Both the position numbers and the translations under genes were made by a program. The notes beneath the pieces are model-generated. The model was not told the origin of the DNA. It ran no database searches and was given only the letters and a program-made list of their open reading frames with translations. From Enterococcus moraviensis ATCC BAA-383 (GTDB lineage: Bacteria; Bacillota; Bacilli; Lactobacillales; Enterococcaceae), in NCBI RefSeq assembly GCF_000407445.1, contig NZ_ASWB01000003.1, positions 496,001-560,000 on the forward strand: 64,000 bases of DNA, in the 5' to 3' direction. The first letter of the stretch is position 1, and each line of letters opens with the position of its first letter. Of the stretch, positions 1 to 8,528 are shown piece after piece.

Positions 1-114
1 AGAAAATGTATCGATAAAAGAACAGGCAATTTAGTAGAAAATAAATTAATCAAAGAGAATCATGCGCGTGTGGTATATGACACAGAACATTTAGACATAA
101 AAGAAACGCATTAA
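1..114 (+). CDS. C-terminal end of an unidentified protein
   Basis: Frame 1 is open from the first base to a TAA at 112-114 and gives 37 residues ending DIKETH. The start lies outside the window. The peptide is charged and mostly hydrophilic with no motif I recognise. A strong hairpin terminator follows 30 bases later, which supports this being a real gene end rather than a chance frame. I cannot name a product. Confidence 0.45.
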   Translation, partial: RKCIDKRTGNLVENKLIKENHARVVYDTEHLDIKETH

Positions 115-145
115 TGGATTAGCCATTATATTACTTATAAATACA

Positions 146-188
146 GACTAGAACAAACATGGAAGATACGTTCGTTCTAGTCTCTTTT
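146..188. terminator. Bidirectional terminator
   Basis: GACTAGAAC (146-154) pairs with GTTCTAGTC (174-182), followed by CTTTTT on the plus strand. It separates the partial plus-strand gene from the convergent minus-strand gene that ends at 188. Confidence 0.8.
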
Positions 189-706
189 TATTCGCTATGT
201 TTTGATAATTTCTTCCACTTCCGTATCTTTGTACGAAAATTTGTAAATGGCGCTACGGTATTGATATGCACCCATTTATAGACGGGCCACATCGCTTTTG
301 TCGTCGCCCAATCTCTTTGTCCAGGTTCAAATAACTCTTTATCGGAAAGTGTTTGAAGCCATTCACACAACTCGGTAACTGAATTATTTAACATTCTTCT
401 TTGTTCAGTAAGGCTATACTTTCCATATGTTTCATAAAATGATTGGTAGAGTCCACCTAAATTATTCCATTTGTAACCTGGAGCAGGCGTTGTTACTACT
501 TTCCCAGCCTTCTCATCTTTCTCCCATTGCAGGATCAGATTCACCCAGCCTAGCTGATACGATAGATTTTCAGAAGGTGTTTTATCTACTTCTTCAATTC
601 GTTCATTTTTTAAGGTTTCAGGTACTTGTTCAAATTCTACGTCATACTTCTCGTATCTTTTTTTGATTTCTGCAATCAGTTCTTGCTTCGTTTCATATGT
701 GCGCAT
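188..706 (-). CDS. ClbS/DfsB-family four-helix bundle protein
   Basis: A 172-residue cytosolic protein that I recognise as the ClbS/DfsB (DUF1706) family. The N-terminus ([10 protein letters not shown]), the central [14 protein letters not shown] segment and the [11 protein letters not shown] loop are typical. The founding member ClbS protects E. coli from its own colibactin. Most Firmicute members have no known substrate and I assign none. The ATG at 706 follows an AGGAGCGCC stretch. It is divergent from the MerR regulator at 815, with 108 bases between them, so that regulator may control it. Length is normal for the family. Confidence 0.8.
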   Translation of the reverse strand: MRTYETKQELIAEIKKRYEKYDVEFEQVPETLKNERIEEVDKTPSENLSYQLGWVNLILQWEKDEKAGKVVTTPAPGYKWNNLGGLYQSFYETYGKYSLTEQRRMLNNSVTELCEWLQTLSDKELFEPGQRDWATTKAMWPVYKWVHINTVAPFTNFRTKIRKWKKLSKHSE

Positions 707-747
707 GTTGGCGCTCCTTTCATTTCATCATTTATCCTTAGTTTAAA

Positions 748-777
748 CCTTGTCATACTGTCAAAGTCAAGTATACT
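748..777 (+). promoter_or_regulatory. Candidate MerR operator and promoter
   Basis: An imperfect inverted repeat, CCTTGTCA (748-755) and TGTCAAAG (759-766), overlaps a TTGTCA -35-like hexamer (750-755) and lies just ahead of TATACT (772-777). MerR-family proteins bind short palindromes between -35 and -10. The spacer here is 16 bp rather than the usual 19-20, so the exact promoter is uncertain. Confidence 0.4.
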
Positions 778-814
778 GATAACAATCGATCAACTAATTT
801 TAAGGAGCCAAAAT

Positions 815-1618
815 ATGTTTAAAATCAGCGAATTTTCCGAACTAACAAATATAAGTCCACGTATGCTACGTCACTATGATAAACTCAATCTATTAAAACC
901 AACGAATGTCCAAAAGGAAAATGGCTATCGCTACTATACTCCAGAACAAATCAATCAGGCAAATCAAATTCTTTCACTTAAAAATGCTGGTTTTCCGTTG
1001 AAAGAGATCCAGTCATTTTTAAACGATGAATTTGATTTACATGATTATTTAGCTAAACAGCGAAATTCACTTGAACGGGACATCGCTGATAAAAAGCTGC
1101 AACTGACCTATTTAGCTTTACTGGAAAATAAATGTGCTGCCGACACAGTCGAAATAATAAATTATCCGATTGAATCAAAAATAATGGATGATACCTTTGT
1201 TCTTAGCTATCGCCAAAAAGTAGCGTCTTATTACCATGAAGAACAACTTTGGCAGACGCTATTCGCTAAAATCAGACCCCAAGATCAAACAACATTAGGC
1301 CAAGCGATCGCCATCTTCCATAATAGCTCACCAAATGTTATAGATATCGAAGTCATGATTGGTATTCCTAAAAAGCTCAAATCCATTTATCCTGAAGCAA
1401 AAGTATTTAGTCCTGGTCTGATTGCCTCTGTCGTGATTAGCGGTTCTTATGAAACGATACCTAAAATCCACACTGATATGGGTGAATGGCTGCAATTAAA
1501 TTCCTACACACTATCAGGAAAATTATTTAATATTTATCATTCCAGCCCTGCTACAGAGGAGCACGAAGAATTGTTCATCACAGAAATTTGTTATCCAATA
1601 AAAAAGCAAAATGATTAA
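815..1618 (+). CDS. MerR-family transcriptional regulator
   Basis: A 267-residue regulator. Residues 1-70 form the MerR winged helix (FKISEFSELTNISPRMLRHYDKLNLLKP, then GYRYYTPEQ), followed by a coiled-coil dimerisation helix to about 115. The C-terminal ~150 residues resemble a GyrI-like effector-binding domain, as in BmrR-type multidrug regulators. I chose ATG 815 because TAAGGAG lies just upstream and the MerR domain begins there; the frame extends further upstream but without family similarity. It is divergent from the DfsB-like gene. Its stop overlaps by 4 bases the stop of the convergent gene behind it. The ligand is unknown. Confidence 0.85.
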   Translation: MFKISEFSELTNISPRMLRHYDKLNLLKPTNVQKENGYRYYTPEQINQANQILSLKNAGFPLKEIQSFLNDEFDLHDYLAKQRNSLERDIADKKLQLTYLALLENKCAADTVEIINYPIESKIMDDTFVLSYRQKVASYYHEEQLWQTLFAKIRPQDQTTLGQAIAIFHNSSPNVIDIEVMIGIPKKLKSIYPEAKVFSPGLIASVVISGSYETIPKIHTDMGEWLQLNSYTLSGKLFNIYHSSPATEEHEELFITEICYPIKKQND

Positions 1619-2187
1619 ATACTAAGTTTATTCAAGACAATATCTCTTTGACGGTCGATTGTATATAACATGGGTTGGCTGTAGACATATATAAAATCAT
1701 ATTGTCTACCGACCTTGTTTCTATAGATATGTTTCGCTAATTCTTGAATACTTTTTTCATCTTCACCAAACACAAAAATGAATAGATTATTTTCTTTATA
1801 CAGCTGATAATTACCGCTTTGAAGTTTTTCAACTTTGTTATCGTAGGCTTCAATCAAATTAAATAGCGAATGCCAGTTGGCTATTGAAATAGCAATCTTT
1901 TTCTCTGTATTGTCTGGTAAAGGTAAATCGATTTTAAGGACATCATTGCCATATCTTTCCTTGATGATGCCAAGAATTTTTTTATCATTGTGTACATTGA
2001 TTCTATCTAGTTCTAACACTTTTAGCACACTTTCTTTTAAGGATTGAGTGACTTCCACACCAATATCATGTGTTGGATTTTGGATATCAGGTTTATCGAT
2101 TAGGACTGCATCTTGGTACTTTTGGGGTTCTACCGACTGAAGGATTTCTAATGCTTTTCGTTCATCTGGTCGTTCCATAATAGCCAT
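1615..2187 (-). CDS. Hypothetical protein, possibly nuclease-like fold
   Basis: A 190-residue soluble protein. I set the start at ATG 2187 (MAIMERPDER) because CAGGAGTGATCAA precedes it; the open frame runs 23 codons further without a ribosome site. The segment DKPDIQNPTHDIGVEVTQSL resembles the spacing of a PD-(D/E)xK nuclease core (PD, then EVT). That is only a pattern impression, and I see no certain catalytic lysine. It converges with the MerR gene, with 4 bases of overlap, and sits upstream of the wall-anchored protein terminator. Confidence 0.6.
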   Translation of the reverse strand: MAIMERPDERKALEILQSVEPQKYQDAVLIDKPDIQNPTHDIGVEVTQSLKESVLKVLELDRINVHNDKKILGIIKERYGNDVLKIDLPLPDNTEKKIAISIANWHSLFNLIEAYDNKVEKLQSGNYQLYKENNLFIFVFGEDEKSIQELAKHIYRNKVGRQYDFIYVYSQPMLYTIDRQRDIVLNKLSI

Positions 2188-2267
2188 TTGATCACTCCTG
2201 TCCTTGCTTTGTCGTAGTCCTATTATACTACAGTTTAAACGAAATAAACTTAGCAACCGCCACGCAA

Positions 2268-2308
2268 AAAAGGCTGAACATCTGCTTCCTTTAGATGTTC
2301 AGCCTTTT
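2268..2308. terminator. Terminator of the wall-anchored protein gene
   Basis: A 13-bp perfect stem (2271-2283 with 2293-2305) around a 9-base loop, with TTTTTT on the minus-strand side. Confidence 0.85.
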
Positions 2309-2314
2309 GTCTTA

Positions 2315-3598
2315 TTAATTTACTGATTCTTTCTTATACCAACCTACCACGGCTAAACCTAAAATCATCATGCCTATGATCCAAGTCATATTTGTACTCG
2401 TCTCATTTGTTGCTGGCAATTGTTTTCCTGTAGGTTTTGTTGTCCCAACAGGTTTAGTTGAACCTGTAGTTTTTTCTGAAATGGTTACTTTGATTACTTG
2501 TGCCATTTCTTTCATAGAAAAATCATAGCCTGGGTATTTTTCAGCCAGCTTTTTCATTGTTTCATCAGACCAGCTATACATAATCGTGACTTCGGTTGTC
2601 CCAGCTTTTAAGGCTTTCCATTTTCCTGTCGTGTCTACTTCTATGATAGTGGGGTCTTGAATAGACACTGTAAACAAGCCGGTAGTATCTTCGATTCCTT
2701 CAATTGGTTTCACCTTTAGTTGTCCAGTGTCTCCAACTTTTCCTTCAATAGAAGCACCCTCGATTGTTGGTGTAATATCTACTATCCCAACTGGTTTTAC
2801 TTCTGCTTTGATCATAGTAGCAATATCAAGCCTCGTCAACGTACTACCCGGGTTTTTATCTTGAATCTCTTTCGTTGACTCAGCGGAAAGTTTGAAATCT
2901 AAAGTAAAGTCTACTGTTCCTGTTTTTAAGGCTTTCCACTTTCCAGTTGCATCTACAGAAATAATATCTTTAGCAGTATCTGGGATATAGGCTGTATATG
3001 TTCCTGTTGGATTAGACACACCACCCATAGGAGCTACTTTAAATTGGCCGGTATCTCCTATTTTTGCATTGATCGTTCCTACATTAAATTTAGGCGTGAT
3101 ATCTACAGACTTCTCTTCATCTGGGGTCACTTCTACAGCAACTTCCTGAGCGATATCTCTTTTGATCAATTGATGATTCGGGTATTTTTCTTGAATTTTT
3201 TTCATTGATTTGGCATCCCAATCAAAATCCAATGATGCTGTTGTTTTGCCTGCTTGCAATCCTTGCCATTGCCCTTGAGCATTGATTGAAAGGACGCTTT
3301 TATCTGCTACGGTTGCTTTGAATGTTCCTTTTAAGCCTGTCATGCCCTCAACTTGTTCAACTTCGATCGTTCCTTTATTACTAACTGTGGTTTTGATCTC
3401 ATTGATTTTAAATTTCGGGGTAATATCGATTTCCTTTTTTTCTTCAATAGCCTTTGTTTTTGTTACAGACGTTTCAGTCGTTACACTTGCTTCACTTGCA
3501 GTGGTTGAACTTTCTTCTGTAGCAAATGCGGGCACCGAAAATGATAACAGTGTAGAACTAAACATGATTCCCAACATCAAGCCTTTTATTGTTTTCAT
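2315..3598 (-). CDS. Sortase-anchored surface protein with three Big-like repeats
   Basis: A 427-residue secreted protein. Residues 1-27 are a signal peptide ending AFA. Three repeats of about 95-100 residues follow, each starting with a DITP motif and containing a VDxxGKWKALKxGT core, which is the signature of bacterial Ig-like Big_2 folds. A short Thr/Pro linker leads to LPATN, a hydrophobic span and a KKESVN tail, so it has an LPxTG-type sorting signal with N in place of G. The start is fixed by AGGAGG 6 bases upstream. It is monocistronic with its own terminator. It is probably an adhesin or wall-associated structural protein; the ligand is unknown. Confidence 0.8.
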   Translation of the reverse strand: MKTIKGLMLGIMFSSTLLSFSVPAFATEESSTTASEASVTTETSVTKTKAIEEKKEIDITPKFKINEIKTTVSNKGTIEVEQVEGMTGLKGTFKATVADKSVLSINAQGQWQGLQAGKTTASLDFDWDAKSMKKIQEKYPNHQLIKRDIAQEVAVEVTPDEEKSVDITPKFNVGTINAKIGDTGQFKVAPMGGVSNPTGTYTAYIPDTAKDIISVDATGKWKALKTGTVDFTLDFKLSAESTKEIQDKNPGSTLTRLDIATMIKAEVKPVGIVDITPTIEGASIEGKVGDTGQLKVKPIEGIEDTTGLFTVSIQDPTIIEVDTTGKWKALKAGTTEVTIMYSWSDETMKKLAEKYPGYDFSMKEMAQVIKVTISEKTTGSTKPVGTTKPTGKQLPATNETSTNMTWIIGMMILGLAVVGWYKKESVN

Positions 3599-3704
3599 CC
3601 TTTTCCTCCTAAAACTAACCTAACGAGCGTTTAAAGTTATATTTTTTTAACATACACGACTTAATCTTATCAAATTCTAATCATCATAACAACTACTAAT
3701 TGTA

Positions 3705-3741
3705 AAAAATAACTAGCTTACGCGATTCGCATAAACTAGTT
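3705..3741 (-). terminator. Terminator of the serine/AbgB operon
   Basis: AACTAG at both ends of an interrupted stem with inner GCG/CGC pairs, followed on the minus strand by ATTTTTT. It lies immediately after the amidohydrolase stop. Confidence 0.7.
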
Positions 3742-3749
3742 CTTTTGAA

Positions 3750-5180
3750 TTATTTAGGCATAACTTCTGCTGGAATAGCCGATTGGTATTTTTTACCACC
3801 AACCGTTGCTTGGTGTTCTGCTTTAGCTTTTGCTACTAACTCTGGATTGACTAATAAATCATATGCCGTTGTAGCAATTGTTTTTCCTGCCGCTAGTAAC
3901 CCTTTATGTGCTACAGATGATTTACCGTTTGCAACCCACTGCCAAGAATGTGGTGGTGTTCCTTGTGGTTCGCACCCAATCAAGACTTGAGCTGTTGGAC
4001 AAACCCAACTAACGTCTCCTACATCTGTTGAGCCTGACGTTGCATTTGAAAAGAATAGTGGACTAATTTGCTCTGAGACCGGCATTGTACCAAGTCGTTC
4101 GATTTCTTCTTCACTCGCCGATGGATTGCTTTGTCTCGCTCTTGCAATCAACCCAGCTTTTGTTGCATCGTTTAAGCTGTCGTAATATCTTTGGCTATAT
4201 TCTTGGTCTTCTTTCGTTAAATTCATATTCCCAAACTCTGTTAAGTTCTCATACATAGCTGAAGTCACTGCTTGGTTTGGTAAATAGTTTGCACAGGCTG
4301 AATCAAAAACGATTTCTAATTCTGTTTCAGTCATCAAAGCTGCGCCTTCTGCGATTTTGTTCACACGTTTGTAAATTTCTTCTGCTTGTTCTAGTTTTGG
4401 TGCGCGAATAAAGTAATACAAACTAGATGTCGGTTGAACCACATTCGCTGACTCGCCACCTGCATCCATAAATGCATAGTGAACACGTCCTTCATCAATA
4501 ATATGTTCACGTAAAAATTGTACGCCGATATTCATTAATTCTGCTGCATCAAGAGCACTACGTCCTTGTTCTGGAGCTGCTGCGGCATGGGCAGATACAC
4601 CTTTAAAGTTATAATAAATTTGGTAAACAGCTAAGCTGCTAAGACCCCAAGCCATACTTGTATCCATTGGATGCCATGAAAGAGCAACATCAAGACAGTC
4701 AAATACACCATCTCTTGCCATAAAGGCTTTTCCATAGCCACTTTCTTCAGCTGGACAACCAAATAATTTGATTGTACCTGGTAATTTTTCTTGCTCCATT
4801 AAATCTTTAACACCAACAGCACCTGCTAATGCACCAGTTCCTAATAAGTTATGGGCACATCCGTGTCCGTTACCGCCTTCGATTTCCGCTTTTTGTTCAC
4901 CTAAATCCGCAACTTGGCTTAAATTACCTAAAGCGTCGTATTCTGCTAAAATTCCAATCACAGGATTGCCGCTGCCATATGTTGCAACAAATGAATGTTC
5001 CATATTGGCAACACCTTTTTCAATTGAGAATCCTTCCTTTTCTAAAATTTCTAGAAAAGGTTTTACAGATTCAGTTGTAGCAAATCTTGTTTCAGGAGTC
5101 CCCCAAATCTGATCTGCTGCTGTGATAAATTGGTCTTTTTTTGCATCGATTAATGCTGAAATTTGTTTTTTTGCATCCAT
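3750..5180 (-). CDS. abgB: M20-family amidohydrolase, AbgB-like
   Basis: A 476-residue cytosolic metallohydrolase of the M20D family, closest in type to AbgB, subunit B of p-aminobenzoyl-glutamate hydrolase. Visible family features are GILAEYDAL, the metal-binding GHGCAHNLLG, CPAEESGYGKAFM, the lid-domain GVSAHAAAAPEQGRSALDA and the late GSTDVGDVSW. The start ATG follows AAAGGAAG. It is the last gene of the MFS-sdaAB-sdaAA operon, with 62 bases after sdaAA. No partner AbgA subunit is present, so the real substrate may be another acyl-amino acid or peptide. The operon context suggests amide cleavage linked to serine use. Confidence 0.85.
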   Translation of the reverse strand: MDAKKQISALIDAKKDQFITAADQIWGTPETRFATTESVKPFLEILEKEGFSIEKGVANMEHSFVATYGSGNPVIGILAEYDALGNLSQVADLGEQKAEIEGGNGHGCAHNLLGTGALAGAVGVKDLMEQEKLPGTIKLFGCPAEESGYGKAFMARDGVFDCLDVALSWHPMDTSMAWGLSSLAVYQIYYNFKGVSAHAAAAPEQGRSALDAAELMNIGVQFLREHIIDEGRVHYAFMDAGGESANVVQPTSSLYYFIRAPKLEQAEEIYKRVNKIAEGAALMTETELEIVFDSACANYLPNQAVTSAMYENLTEFGNMNLTKEDQEYSQRYYDSLNDATKAGLIARARQSNPSASEEEIERLGTMPVSEQISPLFFSNATSGSTDVGDVSWVCPTAQVLIGCEPQGTPPHSWQWVANGKSSVAHKGLLAAGKTIATTAYDLLVNPELVAKAKAEHQATVGGKKYQSAIPAEVMPK

Positions 5181-5242
5181 TCTTAGTTCTTCCTTTCTTG
5201 ACTACAATCAATTTTCTATTTTTTTAAGTCTGTTTGTGTTCA

Positions 5243-6118
5243 TTAACGGTCAATCCCAAATAATTCTTTTGCGATACGTTTCCCAGTTTTTGTTCCAGCT
5301 AAACCGCCAATTCCAGTTTCACGAATATCTGCCGGCATACTTCGGCCAACACGATACATTGTTTCAACTACTTCATCTGCTGGGATTTCACTTTCGATAC
5401 CTGCCAAAGCCATTTCTGCAGCGCTAATAGCATTGGATGTACCACCTGCATTTCGCTTGATACACGGAATTTCTACCAATCCTGCAACAGGATCACAGGC
5501 TAATCCAATTAAGTTATTTAGTGCGATGGCGAAAGCATGGCTGGCTTGTTTAGGTGAGCCTCCTGCCATTTCTACCAAAGCGGCGGCGGCCATACCTGAA
5601 GCCGAACCAATTTCAGCCTGACAACCACCTTCAGCACCAGAAATCATTGCATTGTTTGCTGTAACAAAGCCAAAAGCCGCAGCCGTAAATAGAAAGTTCA
5701 GCATCTCTTCTCTGGTTGAGCCAAATTTTTCACTAAAAGCCAGCAAAACCCCTGGAACAACGCCCGCCGAACCCGCTGTAGGCGTGGCACAAATCATTCC
5801 CATCGCTGCGTTGACTTCGTTTGTTGCCACAGCATAACACAATGCTTTCACAAATGTATTGTCTGTCAGTACACTTTTTTGATCTAAATAAGCTTGTAAT
5901 TTTTTCGCATCATAACCTGTTAAACCTGAATGAGAACGAACACCTTGAATCCCTTTTGCTGCGGCGGCCTCCATTGTTTCTAAGTTTAAAGCCATTTGGT
6001 TCATGATTTCTGTTTTAGTACGTCCAGAAGTTTCTATTTCCTGAGCGATCATGATCTCAGATATTGTACACTGATTCTCGTTGGCTCTTTGCACGAGTTC
6101 TTCAATTGATTCAAACAA
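5243..6118 (-). CDS. sdaAA: L-serine ammonia-lyase, alpha subunit
   Basis: The iron-sulfur subunit of the two-subunit Gram-positive L-serine dehydratase, which converts serine to pyruvate and ammonia. Family segments include SGLTGYDAKK, CATPTAGSAGVVPG, GAEGGCQAEIGSA, LACDPVAGLVEIPCIKRN and GGLAGTKTGKRI. The cysteines in CATPT, GGCQAEIG, ACDP and PCIKRN fit cluster ligands. I prefer TTG 6118 (FESIEEL) because relatives begin there and GAGG lies 10 bases upstream; GTG 6127 is the alternative, with GAGG only 2 bases away. The product is about 291 residues. The beta subunit gene lies 19 bases upstream. Confidence 0.9.
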   Translation of the reverse strand: MFESIEELVQRANENQCTISEIMIAQEIETSGRTKTEIMNQMALNLETMEAAAAKGIQGVRSHSGLTGYDAKKLQAYLDQKSVLTDNTFVKALCYAVATNEVNAAMGMICATPTAGSAGVVPGVLLAFSEKFGSTREEMLNFLFTAAAFGFVTANNAMISGAEGGCQAEIGSASGMAAAALVEMAGGSPKQASHAFAIALNNLIGLACDPVAGLVEIPCIKRNAGGTSNAISAAEMALAGIESEIPADEVVETMYRVGRSMPADIRETGIGGLAGTKTGKRIAKELFGIDR

Positions 6119-6137
6119 AAAATTCACGTCCTCTAAT

Positions 6138-6785
6138 TTAGCCGGTCGTTGGCAAGACTGCTGTTATTCCCGGTATCTCTCTTATTTTTGCTACTAATTT
6201 TTGACTAATATCGCTAACTGTTTCAACAAAGAAAACTGTCTCTTTATTTAGTTGCTGAACTTCTACGAATTCAGGGCTTTCCAATGCATTTTCTACGCAT
6301 GGAAGAGCAGATTCTTGATCAGTGGTGAACACTAATCCATTCCCTTGCAAAGTAGAATGATGATTGATTTCCGTCAATTGAATACTCCCACCACCAATTG
6401 AAATGGCCGTCAAATTCAGTTTCTCTTGTTCATCGATCAATTCTAAATTAACGGTATTCGCGTGTTCAGTTTCTTTAGTACTCACTAAAAATTCAATCTT
6501 AACTCCTTGTTTTTCAGCTATTTCGATAGCATTTGGAATACGTTCGTCATGCGTTTCAAAACCCAAAACCCCAGCAACGATTGCAACAGCTGTTCCGTGA
6601 CCTTTATAGGTTTCTGCAAATGAGCCGAAAAACGTCACGATTAATTTTTGGGGTGTATGTTTATATAATTCTCTTGCCATATTACCAATTCTGACCGCTC
6701 CAGCTGTATGAGAGCTGGAGGGTCCGACCATGATTGGGCCGATGATATCAAAGGCACTTTTGTATTTAAATTTTTTGTCTGACAT
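6138..6785 (-). CDS. sdaAB: L-serine ammonia-lyase, beta subunit
   Basis: The 215-residue partner of the alpha subunit. The N-terminal FDIIGPIMVGPSSSHTAGAVRIGNMA motif is diagnostic, and the C-terminal ~70 residues form an ACT-like regulatory segment. Start ATG 6785 shares its A with the TAA stop of the transporter gene (TAATG), which indicates translational coupling. An AGGAGT lies 15 bases upstream inside the transporter gene. Confidence 0.92.
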   Translation of the reverse strand: MSDKKFKYKSAFDIIGPIMVGPSSSHTAGAVRIGNMARELYKHTPQKLIVTFFGSFAETYKGHGTAVAIVAGVLGFETHDERIPNAIEIAEKQGVKIEFLVSTKETEHANTVNLELIDEQEKLNLTAISIGGGSIQLTEINHHSTLQGNGLVFTTDQESALPCVENALESPEFVEVQQLNKETVFFVETVSDISQKLVAKIREIPGITAVLPTTG

Positions 6786-7984
6786 TACGCTTCTTTTTTC
6801 ACTCCTAATACACAAAGCCCACAAAGTAGACTCGCTGCTGCCATAAAGCCAAAGGCTAACGTAAATGAACCACCAGCGGCTTTGATTAATTGTCCTAAAA
6901 TCATTGGTGCTAAAAATCCGCCTAATGTTCCGCCTGTATTGATAATTCCAATTGAAGAACCAATAATGGATGGGTCCATGATTTTATGTGGCCATGTGAA
7001 GATTGCGGTGAATGCGCCTACTGAAACCATACTTACGGCGATTAAACAAATCATTGATAACACTAAATTATTCGATAAAACAAACGCTACAACTAAAACT
7101 GCTGCTAAAATTGTGGCACTAAGAATAAACATACGCTCTTTGCCTAAAAATAATTTTGATAACAATACGCCTGCAAACATTGTTGCAACTGTTTGGAAGA
7201 CTGCGTTCACAGCTAACAAATAACCAATCGTTGTAATGTCGATCTCAAATTTTTGTGCTAAGAAACTTGGTAACCAAGACATATTTCCATAAAGTAAAAA
7301 GTTCAATAGTAACATTGAGATAAATAAAATCAACACATTGCGGTTTGTAATTACTTGACTAAATTTCATTGTTGGTTTATTTGTTGAACCAGTTTTTGTA
7401 CTAACTACTTGTTTTGGAACAAAGATACCTACAAGAATGAATGCTACTGCAAACATCGTTCCTAATGCTAGATAACCATAACGCCAATTTGCATTGATCA
7501 AGTTTGTTCCTAAAGTAAAGGCCAAAATCCCACCAATACCTGATGTTGAAAGAATCAACGATTGAATAAATGTTCTGCGTTCTTGCGGAAAATTATCAGC
7601 AATCGATTTTGAACAACTTGGTGGATACCCTCCATGACCAAGTCCAGCAAAAAAGCGGATTGCCATGAATAACATCAAACTACTTACTGCGCCAAAAGCG
7701 AATGAAAAAATTGAAATAATTGCGAGTGACAACATTAATACTTTTTTTGCTCCGATTTTATCGGCTAACCAACCACCTGGAATTTGCATCAACGAATATC
7801 CTAAGAAAAAGAAGGACATGATCATACCCGTTTGGCCTGCATCTAAATTAAATTCTTTCGCCATCGGTAAAACTGCTGTAGAGATCATGCTCTTGTCCAT
7901 GTAAATCATCGAATATCCTGCCATTAAGGCAAAAATCAACCCAGCACTACTTTTAGTTGTTACTTTTTCAACTTGTGTCTCCAT
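6785..7984 (-). CDS. MFS transporter, anion:cation symporter type
   Basis: A 399-residue membrane protein with about 12 hydrophobic spans. It carries the MFS loop GWLADKIGAKKVL after helix 2 and the AGLGHGGYPPSCSKSIADNFPQERR region typical of the ACS (hexuronate/phthalate/GudP-like) group. ATG 7984 is preceded by GGAGG at 7 bases; an upstream TTG in frame lacks a site. It is the first gene of the operon with sdaAB, sdaAA and abgB, so it probably imports the organic anion or amidated amino acid that the downstream enzymes break down. That substrate assignment is inference. Confidence 0.85.
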   Translation of the reverse strand: METQVEKVTTKSSAGLIFALMAGYSMIYMDKSMISTAVLPMAKEFNLDAGQTGMIMSFFFLGYSLMQIPGGWLADKIGAKKVLMLSLAIISIFSFAFGAVSSLMLFMAIRFFAGLGHGGYPPSCSKSIADNFPQERRTFIQSLILSTSGIGGILAFTLGTNLINANWRYGYLALGTMFAVAFILVGIFVPKQVVSTKTGSTNKPTMKFSQVITNRNVLILFISMLLLNFLLYGNMSWLPSFLAQKFEIDITTIGYLLAVNAVFQTVATMFAGVLLSKLFLGKERMFILSATILAAVLVVAFVLSNNLVLSMICLIAVSMVSVGAFTAIFTWPHKIMDPSIIGSSIGIINTGGTLGGFLAPMILGQLIKAAGGSFTLAFGFMAAASLLCGLCVLGVKKEA

Positions 7985-8009
7985 TTTTTTCCTCCATAGG
8001 TTCAAATAT

Positions 8010-8038
8010 AAGAAAACGTTTTCTATGAATTCATTATA
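8010..8038 (-). promoter_or_regulatory. Promoter -10 and cre (CcpA) site of the serine operon
   Basis: On the minus strand TATAAT occupies 8038-8033. Directly downstream, at about +1 to +16, is AAGAAAACGTTTTCTA, which fits the cre consensus with one mismatch. This position suits CcpA repression when glucose is present. Confidence 0.65.
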
Positions 8039-8113
8039 CGAAACATTTCACAAATAAAAATCACTTTAATTGCGCTATGTAGTGTTAATATTTTCATTAT
8101 GAAGCAAAATAAA

Positions 8114-8154
8114 AAAACAAAGCAAAAAAGTAGTAGTCTTTTTTGCTTTGTTTT
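8114..8154. terminator. Terminator
   Basis: A 17-bp near-perfect stem, 8114-8130 against 8138-8154, with T tracts on both strands. It lies downstream of the small membrane gene at 8175 on the minus strand. Confidence 0.75.
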
Positions 8155-8174
8155 ACAAAATAAATAGGAATAGG

Positions 8175-8465
8175 TTAAATAAATTCTAGAATCATCCTAT
8201 AAAAAATACTAGCGAAACCGTACAATATATAGACCCCAGTGACCATTCTAGCTAAATTGACGTTAGGCCATTTAGTCGAATAAGTCTTTTGAAACGCAAC
8301 AGTAAACAACCCAATCGTTAAGAAAAAAACAACAAACTTTCTAATGTCAAAGGCTAGATTCACATAAGAAGAAGCTGTTACGATTTGAGCTCTTGGCAAA
8401 AAATAGTAACTAACAATAGCAAGCTTGACCCCAAATGTAGAGGCCTGTTTCTTTTTATCAAGCAA
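8175..8465 (-). CDS. Small hypothetical membrane protein
   Basis: A 96-residue protein with hydrophobic segments around residues 12-32, 44-60 and 72-94, so two to three membrane spans. The only credible start is TTG 8465, which has GGGGGG 6 bases upstream. I do not recognise the family. It stands alone between the AraC-GH39 gene and a terminator. Its frame is not a shadow of a gene on the other strand. Confidence 0.55.
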   Translation of the reverse strand: MLDKKKQASTFGVKLAIVSYYFLPRAQIVTASSYVNLAFDIRKFVVFFLTIGLFTVAFQKTYSTKWPNVNLARMVTGVYILYGFASIFYRMILEFI

Positions 8466-8528
8466 AATAATCCCCCCATTTACATCTTCTATAACGATAC
8501 GAAAAGTTGATATTAACTTAGGCGATTC

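Noticed and set aside
626-814. Upstream extension of the MerR frame
   Set aside because: It crosses the promoter and operator region and the divergent gene; ATG 815 has a clear ribosome site and family start.
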